Positions 8,386-15,911 are shown, numbered from the stretch's first letter. The stretch is 64,000 nt of DNA from Streptomyces sp. NBC_00440 (GCF_036014215.1 NZ_CP107921.1:5091501-5155500); one strand, 5' to 3'. Program-made: numbers and translations. The notes: generated by a model not told the origin, from the sequence alone.

Positions 8386-8676
8386 ACCGGACCTGGGTCA
8401 CGAACTGCGACTGTTCCTGAAAGGGCGTTTCGTCCCAGTGAGGACGGCCGACGGTTCCGGCTGACCTGCACCGTCCGGGGCGTGCGGAAACGGCTGATGC
8501 GCAACGCTGGTCCTGCCGGACGCCGACCCCGCCGCGACGACGGCAGCCGTGACGGGCGCGGCGCAAGAACGCATCGCTCCGGGGAGGCCCGGATGGATTT
8601 GGTTGGCGCGCTGGGCATGCGGTTGGTATGTAGGCGACGCAACCGCAGTTTCGAACCGGAAAAGTCGGGAGGGTGA
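8386..8676. other. Spacer before the toxin-antitoxin remnant
   Basis: About 290 bp with no frame I can support on either strand. It contains the break point where the N-terminal half of the antitoxin gene is missing, so it likely contains rearranged DNA. I see no recognisable RNA gene in it. Confidence 0.4.
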
Positions 8677-8823
8677 TCGGGGCCCGACCCCGATCTCCTG
8701 CGCTCGCCTGCGAATGCACGGCGTCTGCTCAAGGCGTACGAGAACGCTCTGGGCGACATCAACGTATCGGAGCGCGAGCTGATCGATCCGGATGTCACGG
8801 GCCCTGCTGTGGATGCTGCGTGA
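8677..8823 (+). pseudogene. Truncated YefM-type antitoxin (C-terminal half only)
   Basis: In the frame that ends at TGA 8821-8823, the sequence DLLRSPANARRLLKAYENALGD appears. It matches the conserved C-terminal toxin-neutralising part of YefM antitoxins (family text YLLRSPANA). Upstream an in-frame TGA at 8674 ends the frame, and the N-terminal DNA-binding half of about 50 residues is gone. The stop codon overlaps the GTG of the toxin gene, the usual yefM-yoeB coupling, so this was once an intact operon. Confidence 0.75.
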
Positions 8824-9074
8824 GGCTCGTCTTCGAGGATCAGGGCTGGGAGGACTGCACGTCCTGGCTCAAGAACGACCGCAAGATGCTCGCCCGGATC
8901 AATAGGCTCATCGCAGACGTCAAGCGTGATCCCTTCACAGGAATCGGCAAACCCGAGCCACTCAAGTACCACTTGCCTGGGGCGTGGTCGAGGCGGATCG
9001 ACGACGAGCACCGCCTTGTCTGCCTGGTCACGGACAAGGAGATCGTCATCCTCGCTGCCCGCTACCGCTACTAG
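8820..9074 (+). CDS. yoeB: YoeB/Txe-family mRNA interferase, probably catalytically impaired
   Basis: 84 residues from GTG 8820, exactly the length of E. coli YoeB and collinear with it (GKPEPLKYHLPGAWSRRIDDEHRLV). By alignment from memory, Glu46 (PEPLK) and Arg65 (EHRLV) are kept. The C-terminus reads ARYRY instead of the usual CRYHY, so catalytic His83 is Arg (CGC in place of CAC) while Tyr84 remains. YoeB normally cleaves mRNA in the ribosomal A site. With a truncated antitoxin upstream, a crippled toxin makes sense. An IS982 element begins at its stop codon. Confidence 0.85.
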   Translation: MRLVFEDQGWEDCTSWLKNDRKMLARINRLIADVKRDPFTGIGKPEPLKYHLPGAWSRRIDDEHRLVCLVTDKEIVILAARYRY

Positions 9075-10049
9075 ACGAGTCATTCCGATGTGATCAGTGG
9101 TCGTAGGCGATGAGGGAGCGTGTGATCGGCTGTCTGGTCTTGTGGTTGTGCCAGATTGCTGCGGCCATAGCGAGGATGCGCTGAGCAACGCGGACGGCGA
9201 CGCCTTCGAAGATCCGGCCGCCGTGCCGTTCCAGGTCCAGCTGGCCCTTGAGGGTGTCGTTGACCGATTCGATCAGCTGTCGCACCGATTTCAGGAGGCT
9301 CTCGCCCTTGCGATTCTTCTCTCGCTTGAACGACGGCCGCAGCAACTCGGCGCCCCGCAAGGCCAGATCGGTCTCGAACTCCTTGGAGGCAAAGCCCTTA
9401 TCGGAGATCATCAGCAGCCCCGGCCGACCGGTGACCGTCTCCTGTTCACGGTCGAGCATTGCGGTCAGTACCTCGCGCTCGTCGAGTTTCGGGTTCGCCA
9501 GCGCCCACAGAATCGGCATGCCGGTAGGGGTGCACACCAGGAACAGGCGCAGGCCCCAGAAGAACCGCGAGTGCGAAGCGCAGTACCCGTATCCGGCCCA
9601 GCCTGCCATGTCCGACCGCTTCACGGTCGGGCGTGAGCGACCGCACTCCACCGGCGTGGAGTCGACGATCCAGTGCGGGGCAAACCAGAAGTCCGTGTCC
9701 ACCGCTAACAGCCGTATCGCCTTCTTGACCAGCGGCAACGCGGTCCTCAGCCGCTTGTTCCAGCCCGGCTGCTTGGGCACGTACGGGAACATCGCGCCCA
9801 GACGGGAGTCCACGAACCGCAGCCACCGCGACTCCGAGGTGAAGCCAAGCAGCGCCTGCGCGACGGCGAGGCAAATGAGTTCGGAGTCCGTCAACCGGGG
9901 CGGCCTGCCCAACCATCTGGTTCCTCCGATCTCGTCATCGATCTTCACGGACAGTGCGGTCAGCAGGGCGTCCAGGTTGTTCGTCACACAACGATCTTGG
10001 ACGCCCTGTCCGTGCTCCTGAACACCGTCAGCAGTCGAAATGACTCGAC
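9074..10049 (-). mobile_element. IS982-family insertion sequence
   Basis: About 975 bp with imperfect terminal inverted repeats: core CGAGTCATTCCGA at 9076-9088 and its counterpart TCGAAATGACTCG at 10035-10047. It encodes one transposase. The left end abuts the yoeB stop codon. I see no clear target duplication around the single element. The left end pairs better with a second IS982 end at 10735-10750 than with its own right end, which suggests a composite structure. Confidence 0.8.
9094..9987 (-). CDS. IS982-family DDE transposase
   Basis: 297 residues from GTG 9987 (VTNNLDALLTALSVKID, the standard IS982 start). Candidate catalytic acidic residues lie in WIVDSTPVECGR and LLMISDKGF, with the Glu expected in the LIESVNDTLKGQLDLERH region. 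The frame is intact to the stop at 9094, and the length is normal for the family, so the element may still move. The longer upstream extension of the frame crosses the terminal repeat and is not coding. Confidence 0.88.
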   Translation of the reverse strand: MTNNLDALLTALSVKIDDEIGGTRWLGRPPRLTDSELICLAVAQALLGFTSESRWLRFVDSRLGAMFPYVPKQPGWNKRLRTALPLVKKAIRLLAVDTDFWFAPHWIVDSTPVECGRSRPTVKRSDMAGWAGYGYCASHSRFFWGLRLFLVCTPTGMPILWALANPKLDEREVLTAMLDREQETVTGRPGLLMISDKGFASKEFETDLALRGAELLRPSFKREKNRKGESLLKSVRQLIESVNDTLKGQLDLERHGGRIFEGVAVRVAQRILAMAAAIWHNHKTRQPITRSLIAYDH

Positions 10050-10108
10050 GAGAGATACGCCCCCAGTTGAGTCGGTGACCGTCCAAGCATTCGTGACAGG
10101 GTGAACGA

Positions 10109-10678
10109 ATGGCGACGAACCGCGAGGACTCATCCGATCTCCACCCCACCGGATTCACACCGTGGCCGGACACCGCCCCGGCCCACAGCGATCTCCTTGC
10201 GGCGAAAGCCCTCGTCTACGACCCTTGCGGGTTCACCTGCTCGCAGCCGGTCCCCGAAGCCGAGAGTGCCGCGTACGCCGCCCACGCATTCACCCTTGAC
10301 GGACTCTCCATCCGATTCCGCGCAGCCAAGACGACCCCCACCAAGGTCGGCCAGTTCGTCACCGTATGGAAGAGAGCCCCGGGCGGGCCCATCCAGCCCT
10401 TCGACGTAACGGACCCCGTCGACCTCTTCGTCATCAGCACCCGCGACCAGCACTACCTCGGCCAGTTCGTCATTCCCATGGACGCGCTCCGTCGGCACGG
10501 TGTCGTGTCGGCAAACGGTTCCGGTGGGAAACGAGCCTTCCGCGTCTACCCGCCTTGGGTGACCACCACCAACCGCCAGGCCAGCATGGCGCAGGCGTGG
10601 CAGCTGGACTACTTCCTGCATCTGCCCCAGGACGCGTCCATCGACTCCGCCCGTGCCCAAGAGCTCTACCGCCCATAG
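10109..10678 (+). CDS. mepB: MepB-like protein
   Basis: 189 residues. The body (FRAAKTTPTKVGQFVTVWKR, then TDPVDLFVISTRDQHYLGQFVIP and KRAFRVYPPWVTT) matches the MepB family, named after the gene beside the MepA efflux pump in Staphylococcus aureus; its biochemical role is unknown. The start ATG at 10109 has AGGGTGA upstream. The gene lies between an intact IS982 and an oppositely oriented IS982 end, so it may be cargo of a composite element. Its stop is followed within 5 bp by IS-derived sequence. Confidence 0.75.
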   Translation: MATNREDSSDLHPTGFTPWPDTAPAHSDLLAAKALVYDPCGFTCSQPVPEAESAAYAAHAFTLDGLSIRFRAAKTTPTKVGQFVTVWKRAPGGPIQPFDVTDPVDLFVISTRDQHYLGQFVIPMDALRRHGVVSANGSGGKRAFRVYPPWVTTTNRQASMAQAWQLDYFLHLPQDASIDSARAQELYRP

Positions 10679-10681
10679 GAC

Positions 10682-10750
10682 GGCGCTGGCACAACCACAA
10701 GAAGAGCCAGCCCGTCACGCGATCACTGATCATTTGGAATGACTCGTCCA
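10682..10750 (+). mobile_element. Remnant of a second IS982-family element (3' end)
   Basis: In plus orientation this reads WHNHKKSQPVTRSLI, equivalent to the last residues of the intact transposase (WHNHKTRQPITRSLI). It ends in TTGGAATGACTCG (10735-10747), the inverted terminal repeat. Only about 70 bp remain. Together with the intact copy it brackets mepB with outward-facing 3' ends that both begin GACGAGTCATTCC. Confidence 0.8.
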
Positions 10751-11400
10751 GCTGCCAGGCTTGCGGGCCTTGAACCGCACGCAGAAGACGTTGCGCACAT
10801 CGGCACGACCGACTCCGGACGGGAACGGGGCGTCGGCGTAGGCCGCCAGGGCGGACGGTTTGCATGCCGAGGAGAGACGGGCGAGGGAGGCCGCTTCGGT
10901 GCCGGCGATGGTGTCAGTGGGAAGGGCGCCCGGATGCGTTGGTCACGTGGGCAACGGTTGGGCATGTCCTGCGGTCGTGCACCGCCACCTCGATGCTGTC
11001 CGGATGCGCGGATGCCGCCGCCATGGCGCAGGGCGTTGGTGACGAACTCGCGAGACGACGAGGATCGCGCTGTCGGCTGTCTCGGCCGCTCCCACGTTGA
11101 CGCTCATGGTGTCCACCGGATCACCCTGGTCTCTGGATGATCACGCAGGTCCTGCCTGGCGGTGCTTGTGCCCGGCCTGCGAGGTGTCAACCGCGCGGAC
11201 GCCGGCTGTGGCACGTGTCCTGAGCGGTCATCCGCACAGCCCCAGGCGGGGCGGCTGCGGCATGCGCGGCGTCGAGGCCGGCCCAACGGCCAGGTCGGAG
11301 TGGGCAAGCCTGACTGGAACGACACGGCCACGTACCCGCCCCGTGGCCGAGGCCGACTATCTCTCCACCCGGGTCACGGAAATCTATGTCGGCCGGAGTA
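10751..11400. other. Degenerate accessory DNA
   Basis: About 650 bp between the IS remnant and the MerR leader. Apart from the decayed ATPase fragment at 10965-11107, I find no frame with both coding bias and family resemblance. The plus-strand frames here are low-complexity Arg/Gly/Pro shadows. Confidence 0.45.
10965..11107 (-). pseudogene. Frameshifted RsbW-like ATP-binding protein fragment
   Basis: From an ATG at 11107 the minus strand reads MSVNVGAAETADSAILVVS. A one-base shift then gives EFVTNALRHGGG, and a further shift gives AHPDSIEVAVHDR. These are consecutive conserved blocks of the Streptomyces RsbW-type histidine-kinase-like ATPases (VVSELVTNALRHG, then the strand before the DR-type motif). 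At least two frame changes and loss of both flanks make it a pseudogene fragment. Confidence 0.65.
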
Positions 11401-11481
11401 GACATTGGGTGGTGGTGTGGTTATGGTTTCTCTCGTAGCCCAGAGAGACAGCAGGGCCCGGCAGAAACGAACTGCCGGGGA

Positions 11482-11910
11482 GCGGTATCCGCAGTTGCAG
11501 TTCGCAGGACGGTGCGGTGGTGGAGTTTCGAAGCCAGAGTTGTTGCAGGACGGCGACGGGACTGACGACCGGACCGGGTGGCCCGCAGTGATCAGGGGCC
11601 GCCACGAGCAGTACCGCAGGTCACGCAGTAGCGGTATCCAGCAGCGAAGTTGAGTGAGCAGCACCTCGGTGAAGGCGTCGGCTGCGGACGCGCGCACCGG
11701 GAGGTTCGGCAGTGGGGTTCTAAGCCGGAGCAGACGCAGGACGGGCGACGGGGCTGGCTGTCGAAGAGTGGCGCTGCCACAGGCCACAGAGCAGGGCGCA
11801 GGACGGCGGTATCAGCAGTAGGTAAGTGATTGATCCCAGAGGGAAGAACGGAGGAGCAGGCGCCATCAGGATCGCCCGGGCGGAGTCTTGAGCCCGGGTA
11901 CCGCAGGACA
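11482..11910 (+). repeat. Three degenerate repeat modules of about 150-190 bp
   Basis: Conserved blocks recur in the same order: GCGGTATCC (11482, 11631, 11806), GGAGTTTCGAAGCCAGAG-like (11522, 11714, 11882), and GCAGGAC (11545, 11736, 11903). Distances between modules are 149 and 175 bp for the first block, and 192 and 168 bp for the second. The third module is the most diverged. Confidence 0.65.
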
Positions 11911-12037
11911 TCGATAGTGAGGTGGTCTCCGGTCAAGCAACCGCGATCCCCGCAACCCCGACAACTTCCAGGTCGGGTCAGCGGAAGCAGAAGGTCGGCG
12001 CAGTACCAGGGCCGACAGGTGGTGTAGCAGTTCCTTC

Positions 12038-12069
12038 GGGGCCCGGGTGCCATACGGCACCCGGGCCCC
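12038..12069 (+). terminator. Perfect 14-bp hairpin in the leader, possible attenuator
   Basis: GGGGCCCGGGTGCC (12038-12051), loop ATAC, GGCACCCGGGCCCC (12056-12069). It ends 26 nt before the ATG of the MerR-like gene. Streptomyces terminators often lack a T-tract, so this could stop transcription before the gene unless the long upstream leader refolds. Confidence 0.65.
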
Positions 12070-12095
12070 TCCACGCGTTCCATAGAGAGGTGCAA

Positions 12096-12434
12096 ATGAC
12101 AGCAGACGACTCGTTCGGCCGTCTCGATGACGATGACTATCCCGCCTACACGATGGGCCGGGCCGCCGAGATGCTCGGTACCACGCAGGGCTTTCTCCGC
12201 GCTGTCGGTGAAGCCCGCCTCATCACCCCGCTGCGCTCCGAGGGCGGCCACCGTCGCTACTCCCGCTACCAGCTGCGTATCGCCGCCCGAGCACGGGAAC
12301 TCGTCGACCAGGGCACCCCTATCGAGGCTGCCTGCCGCATCGTCATCCTCGAAGACCAGCTCGAAGAAGCCCAGCGCATCAACGCCGAATACCGTCGCGC
12401 CTCCGAGTCGGAGAACCCGACGACCGCAGGCTGA
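12096..12434 (+). CDS. MerR-like helix-turn-helix protein
   Basis: 112 residues. ATG 12096 has AGAGAGG 5 nt upstream. Residues 18-85 form a MerR-type winged helix ([43 protein letters not shown]), followed by a helical segment likely to dimerise ([19 protein letters not shown]). There is no metal-binding C-terminus, so it is not a classical metal sensor. It leads the cluster with the cold-shock protein and the DEAD-box helicase, and its expression may be controlled by the structured leader. Confidence 0.8.
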   Translation: MTADDSFGRLDDDDYPAYTMGRAAEMLGTTQGFLRAVGEARLITPLRSEGGHRRYSRYQLRIAARARELVDQGTPIEAACRIVILEDQLEEAQRINAEYRRASESENPTTAG

Positions 12435-12881
12435 GGCGCAGAGTGCCCGCCCTGCCATCACGGCCCGCACTGTGGGGCGTGTAGCTGCCCCGGCAGGCTG
12501 CTCTTCGACCGGTTCGCCACGAACGGTGGGCGCCGGCCGTCAGGCGATGGCGGTGGGATCCGGGCACTTGCGACAGGCCGCGCAGCAGCAGCGCTGCGCG
12601 GTCTTGATCTACTTCAGTACCGGCATACGGGCTGATGGGCCGCGGTCCGGACAGGGGGTGCCACAGCGACAGTTATGCCCTCTGAGCCGTAATGTACGAG
12701 CGCTCTTGCTGGAACGTTGCGTTGCGGGTGGGTCAATATCTATGACCGCGAGACGAGAGTTCAATGTGCCGCGCGGACAGTGTGTTTACCGCAGCGAACA
12801 GAGTGGATTTGTTAATCGTACGCAGGTCACTACCGCATGCTACTGTCGATCTCAGTTGCAGTCGTGGTTCCCAAAAACTTC
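12435..12881. other. Long gap between MerR-like gene and cold-shock gene
   Basis: About 450 bp without a supported gene. From about 12690 onward the sequence is clearly more AT-rich than its neighbours (TCAATATCTATGACC, GTGTTTACC, TTTGTTAATCG). It probably contains the cold-shock promoter and the start of its long leader. A start site cannot be placed from sequence alone. Confidence 0.5.
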
Positions 12882-12917
12882 AACGCTTCCGCCGGTATTT
12901 AAGCTACAGGAAGCGTT
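12882..12917 (+). promoter_or_regulatory. Hairpin in the cold-shock gene leader
   Basis: AACGCTTCC (12882-12890) pairs perfectly with GGAAGCGTT (12909-12917) around an 18-nt AT-rich loop. It is followed by TTGTATTT, giving a terminator-like look. It lies about 100 nt upstream of the cold-shock start. It could be an attenuator, a leader fold of the CspA type, or an mRNA stabiliser. Confidence 0.5.
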
Positions 12918-13014
12918 TTGTATTTCCGGCTACTCTCCGGGCGGGGCATCATCTCGGCGACCCGGTATCCGTGGCTTGCGGATCCCGGCGTACTGCCCCA
13001 CAAGGAGATATGAC

Positions 13015-13218
13015 ATGGCGTCCGGCACTGTGAAGTGGTTCAACGCGGCCAAGGGTTTCGGTTTCATCGAGCAGGACGGTGGCGGCGACGACGTGTTCGC
13101 CCACTTTTCGAACATCGCCGCCCAGGGCTTCCGTGAGCTGCTCGAAGGCCAGAAGGTGACCTTCGACATCGCGGCGGGCCAGAAGGGCCCGACGGCCGAG
13201 AACATCGTTCCCGTCTGA
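13015..13218 (+). CDS. Cold-shock domain protein (CspA family)
   Basis: 67 residues, full length for the family. It carries both nucleic-acid-binding motifs, KGFGFI (RNP1) and VFAHF (RNP2), in one OB-fold. It binds single-stranded RNA/DNA and acts as an RNA chaperone. AAGGAGATAT lies upstream of the ATG. Unusually AT-rich upstream DNA, a leader hairpin and a strong terminator at 13234 indicate its own short transcript. The helicase that follows and the MerR-like gene before it make up a cold or RNA-stress module. Confidence 0.95.
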   Translation: MASGTVKWFNAAKGFGFIEQDGGGDDVFAHFSNIAAQGFRELLEGQKVTFDIAAGQKGPTAENIVPV

Positions 13219-13233
13219 CGCCGACGCGTACTT

Positions 13234-13277
13234 CGTAGCTGGGGCCCGCATCCCTCGGGGTGCGGGCCCCAGCTACG
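13234..13277. terminator. Strong intrinsic terminator after the cold-shock gene
   Basis: CGTAGCTGGGGCCCGCATCC starting at 13234 pairs with the complementary arm ending at 13277; the stem is about 20 bp with one G-T pair and a 3-4 nt loop. It separates the cold-shock gene from the helicase, so the helicase needs its own promoter in 13280-13500. Confidence 0.85.
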
Positions 13278-13503
13278 GGCATTTCCCGGGACTCCGCCCG
13301 CGGGGCAACGACGCCCGCGAATTCCTCCTCAGGAATGCGGACCTCTCTGTAACCGCACCGGTGGACGTCCTGCGTTTTCTGCCGACATGACGTCGCCGTT
13401 TTATCGCCTGCACTCGCGCCGAATTCGCCGCAGGCCAGATCCTATTTTACATTTCGTTCGGTCCGTTCTTGTGATTCCCCGCGCTGTTGTTCTGCTGCGA
13501 GAA

Positions 13504-13532
13504 TTCCTTGATACGTGCCGTGTCAAGGAAGG
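13504..13532 (+). promoter_or_regulatory. Hairpin sequestering the helicase ribosome binding site
   Basis: TTCCTTGATAC (13504-13514) pairs with GTGTCAAGGAA (13520-13530), an 11-bp stem with one G-T pair and a 5-nt loop. The Shine-Dalgarno sequence AAGGAAGG (13525-13532) lies almost entirely in the descending arm, 5 nt before the ATG at 13538. In this fold the ribosome would be blocked. A temperature-, helicase- or protein-controlled switch is inferred. Nearby 13380-13500 is AT-rich and holds the probable promoter. Confidence 0.65.
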
Positions 13533-13537
13533 TTCCA

Positions 13538-15052
13538 ATGAACCCCTCACGTACGAACAACCGCTCCTCCCGCCGTCGTACCGGTGGCCCCGCCGTTGGC
13601 TCCGATACCGGTTCGCACCGGAGCGACCGCTCCGGCTCGCCCGCCCCGCGGCGTTCCGCAGGGCCGAGCCGCCAGGGCGGCCATGGCCGGCGGCCCTCGG
13701 CGGCCTCGGGCGAGTTCGCTCTGCCGAAGACGATCACTCCTGCGCTGCCCGCCGTCGAGGCGTTCGCCGATCTGGACATGCCCGAGCGGCTGCTGGCATC
13801 GCTCACCGCGCAGGGCATGAGTGTCCCGTTCCCGATCCAGGGCGCGACCCTGCCCAACACCCTCGCGGGCCGCGACGTCCTCGGTCGCGGGCGCACCGGA
13901 TCGGGCAAGACCCTCGCCTTCGGCCTGGCCCTGCTGGCCCGCACAGCAGGACAGCGCGCCGAACCCTGCCAGCCGCTGGCCCTGGTCCTCGTGCCGACGC
14001 GTGAGCTGGCACAGCAGGTGACCGACGCACTCACTCCCTACGCCCGTTCGGTCAGGCTGCGTCTGGCCACGGTTGTCGGCGGAATGCCGATCGGCAGGCA
14101 GGTCAGCACACTGCGCCGTGGTGCCGAAGTCGTCGTCGCGACGCCGGGGCGCCTCAAGGACCTCATCGACCGGGGGGACTGCCGGCTGAACCAGGTCGCG
14201 ATCACCGTCCTGGACGAGGCCGATCAGATGGCCGACATGGGCTTCATGCCCCAGGTCACCGCGCTCCTGGACCAGGTACGCCCGGAGGGCCAGCGCATGC
14301 TGTTCTCCGCCACCCTCGACCGCAACGTCGACCTCCTGGTCCGCCGCTACCTCACTGACCCCGTGGTCCACTCCGTCGACCCGTCCGCAGGCGCGGTCAC
14401 CACGATGGAGCACCACGTCCTGCACGTCCACGGCGCCGACAAGCACCGCACGACCACGGAGATCGCCGCGCGCGAAGGCCGGGTGATCATGTTCCTGGAC
14501 ACCAAGCACGCCGTCGACCGGCTCACCCAGGACCTGCTCAACAGCGGAGTGCGGGCCGCTGCCCTGCACGGCGGGAAGTCGCAGCCGCAGCGCACCCGGA
14601 CCCTGTCCCAGTTCAAGACCGGGCACGTCACCGTGCTCGTCGCGACGAACGTCGCGGCACGCGGGATCCACGTCGACAACCTCGACCTCGTCGTCAACGT
14701 CGACCCGCCGACCGATCACAAGGACTACCTCCACCGGGGCGGCCGTACCGCGCGGGCCGGCGAGTCCGGCAGTGTCGTCACCCTGGTCACCCCCAACCAG
14801 CGCCGCGACATGACCCGGCTCATGGCAGCCGCAGGCATCGTCCCCCAGACCACCCCGGTCCGCTCCGGGGAAGAGGCACTCAGCCGGATCACCGGCGCCC
14901 GGACACCCTCGGGCATTCCCGTGACGATCACCGCGCCGGTGGCCGCACGGCGTGAGCGCACCCGCAACACGGCCTCTCGCGGCCGTCGCAGCCCCGCATC
15001 AGCTGCCCGGCGTGTCACCGTGCGTCAGTCCTCCTTCGACGCGGCGGCCTAG
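13538..15052 (+). CDS. DEAD-box RNA helicase
   Basis: 504 residues from ATG 13538. The N-terminal about 65 residues are a basic Ser/Arg/Gly tail. Motifs follow in order: Q motif (PFPIQGATLP), I (RTGSGKT), Ia (PTREL), GG, II (DEAD), III (SAT) in RecA domain 1, then LDTKHAVDRL, VATNVAARGIHV and HRGGRTARAG (motif VI) in domain 2. It unwinds short RNA duplexes with ATP. The basic tails should aid RNA binding. Its position next to a cold-shock protein, and an RBS-burying hairpin, fit cold-inducible expression. Confidence 0.93.
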   Translation: MNPSRTNNRSSRRRTGGPAVGSDTGSHRSDRSGSPAPRRSAGPSRQGGHGRRPSAASGEFALPKTITPALPAVEAFADLDMPERLLASLTAQGMSVPFPIQGATLPNTLAGRDVLGRGRTGSGKTLAFGLALLARTAGQRAEPCQPLALVLVPTRELAQQVTDALTPYARSVRLRLATVVGGMPIGRQVSTLRRGAEVVVATPGRLKDLIDRGDCRLNQVAITVLDEADQMADMGFMPQVTALLDQVRPEGQRMLFSATLDRNVDLLVRRYLTDPVVHSVDPSAGAVTTMEHHVLHVHGADKHRTTTEIAAREGRVIMFLDTKHAVDRLTQDLLNSGVRAAALHGGKSQPQRTRTLSQFKTGHVTVLVATNVAARGIHVDNLDLVVNVDPPTDHKDYLHRGGRTARAGESGSVVTLVTPNQRRDMTRLMAAAGIVPQTTPVRSGEEALSRITGARTPSGIPVTITAPVAARRERTRNTASRGRRSPASAARRVTVRQSSFDAAA

Positions 15053-15141
15053 GGCCAGACGCCGCGCGGCAGGCGGCACCTTGACGACAGGCCCTAGAAC
15101 CCTTGATCCGGAAACTGGCCCATCTCTGCAGGAGGCACATC

Positions 15142-15549
15142 TTGGCACTGGTTCAGATGCAACCCCGCCCTGCGAGCGCCGCAACCGTGTACGGGACGGT
15201 GGCCGACGCCACGGACACCGCTGGATCGCAGGCCGGTGACGACATGACCATCGAGGTGGCCCTGCCCGTCATGGTCAGTGCCCGCGCCGGGCACCTGCTC
15301 GTCTGCGACCACGACGGCCTGTGCGCGCAACAGGCCACCCAGGCTCAGCTCGCTGCGGTCCGTGACAGCTCCGCGGACACGGACCGGGCCCAGCTGCGCG
15401 ACATGCTCGGCCACCGCGGGCCGTTCACCTCACCCGTGACCACGATCGCCGAAGAAGCCAGGCAGGCAGTGCGCGGTCGTCGGCCCGCCGCCCTGCCGGT
15501 CGTCGATGGGCAGGGCAGCGCGCCGGGCGTCCTCGCCCTCGCTCGCTGA
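15142..15549 (+). CDS. CBS-domain-like small protein
   Basis: 135 residues from a TTG at 15142, chosen because AGGAGG stands 6 nt upstream. The body (MTIEVALPVMVSARAGHLLVCDHDGLCAQQATQAQLAAVRDSS, later ARQAVRGRRPAALPVVDGQG) resembles a single CBS-type fold with a PVVD strand. CBS domains bind adenosyl nucleotides and regulate partners. It follows the helicase by about 90 bp and probably belongs to the same transcript. Function unknown. Confidence 0.65.
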   Translation: MALVQMQPRPASAATVYGTVADATDTAGSQAGDDMTIEVALPVMVSARAGHLLVCDHDGLCAQQATQAQLAAVRDSSADTDRAQLRDMLGHRGPFTSPVTTIAEEARQAVRGRRPAALPVVDGQGSAPGVLALAR

Positions 15550-15599
15550 ACCGCTTCACCGCCGCACCGTCCCCTTCTTCCTTCTCCCTGTGAGGCATC

Positions 15600-15911
15600 A
15601 TGCGCTGTGTCATCGCCCGGTTCCCGTTCGACCTCACCAAAAGCGGCGTTCTGGAATCCATGAAGGGCGTCAAGCCCGAACAGGTCGTCGGCGAGTCCGT
15701 GATCATCGGCCGCCGCACCTACCCGATCAAGCAGGTCGGGCAGGTCATCACACGCCAGGACCGTCGCGATTTCAGCGCCGGTGAAATCATCCGGGCCATG
15801 ACCCAGCTCGGCTTCACCTGCCCCGGCCTCCCCCACACCGCCGCGCCCAAGCACGCGCCCACCCCGTTCCAGCGGGCTTCCGCGACGCTCGGCGCCCCTG
15901 CCGCCGTCTGA
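15600..15911 (+). CDS. Small conserved protein, SCO5918-like
   Basis: 103 residues. The core MRCVIARFPFDLTKSGVLESMKGVKPEQVVGESVIIGRRTYPIKQVGQVITRQDRRDF is strongly conserved-looking, and the tail is Pro/Ala-rich. From memory, the same protein accompanies the DEAD-box helicase/cold-shock pair near SCO5918-SCO5921 in S. coelicolor. No enzymatic motif is visible. The conserved pairing suggests a role with the helicase, for example in RNA handling. A terminator follows at 15949. Confidence 0.7.
   Translation: MRCVIARFPFDLTKSGVLESMKGVKPEQVVGESVIIGRRTYPIKQVGQVITRQDRRDFSAGEIIRAMTQLGFTCPGLPHTAAPKHAPTPFQRASATLGAPAAV

Larger units (their letters stand above)
11401..12095 (+). ncRNA. Candidate structured leader RNA of the MerR/cold-shock cluster
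   Basis: About 650 nt without a supported gene precede the MerR-like start codon. Three degenerate modules are visible: GCGGTATC at 11482, 11631 and 11806, each followed by a GGAGTTTCGAAGCC-like box (11522, 11714, 11882) and GCAGGAC 21-23 nt after that box starts (11545, 11736, 11903). An 8-bp hairpin CCCGGCAG/CTGCCGGG with loop AAACGAA stands at 11457-11479. A perfect 14-bp hairpin closes the leader just before the ribosome binding site. A regulatory RNA or attenuator is inferred; I know no matching family. Confidence 0.45.

Noticed and set aside
8640..8690. tRNA-like T-loop text GGTTCGAAA on the minus strand
   Set aside because: The flanking arms do not pair and there is no acceptor or anticodon stem.
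9988..10173. N-terminal extension of the IS982 transposase
   Set aside because: It crosses the terminal inverted repeat into flanking DNA; the GTG at 9987 gives the normal family length.
11592..12470. Cys-rich minus-strand frame across the MerR leader
   Set aside because: No ribosome binding site or coding bias; it is antisense to the MerR gene and to the repeat modules.
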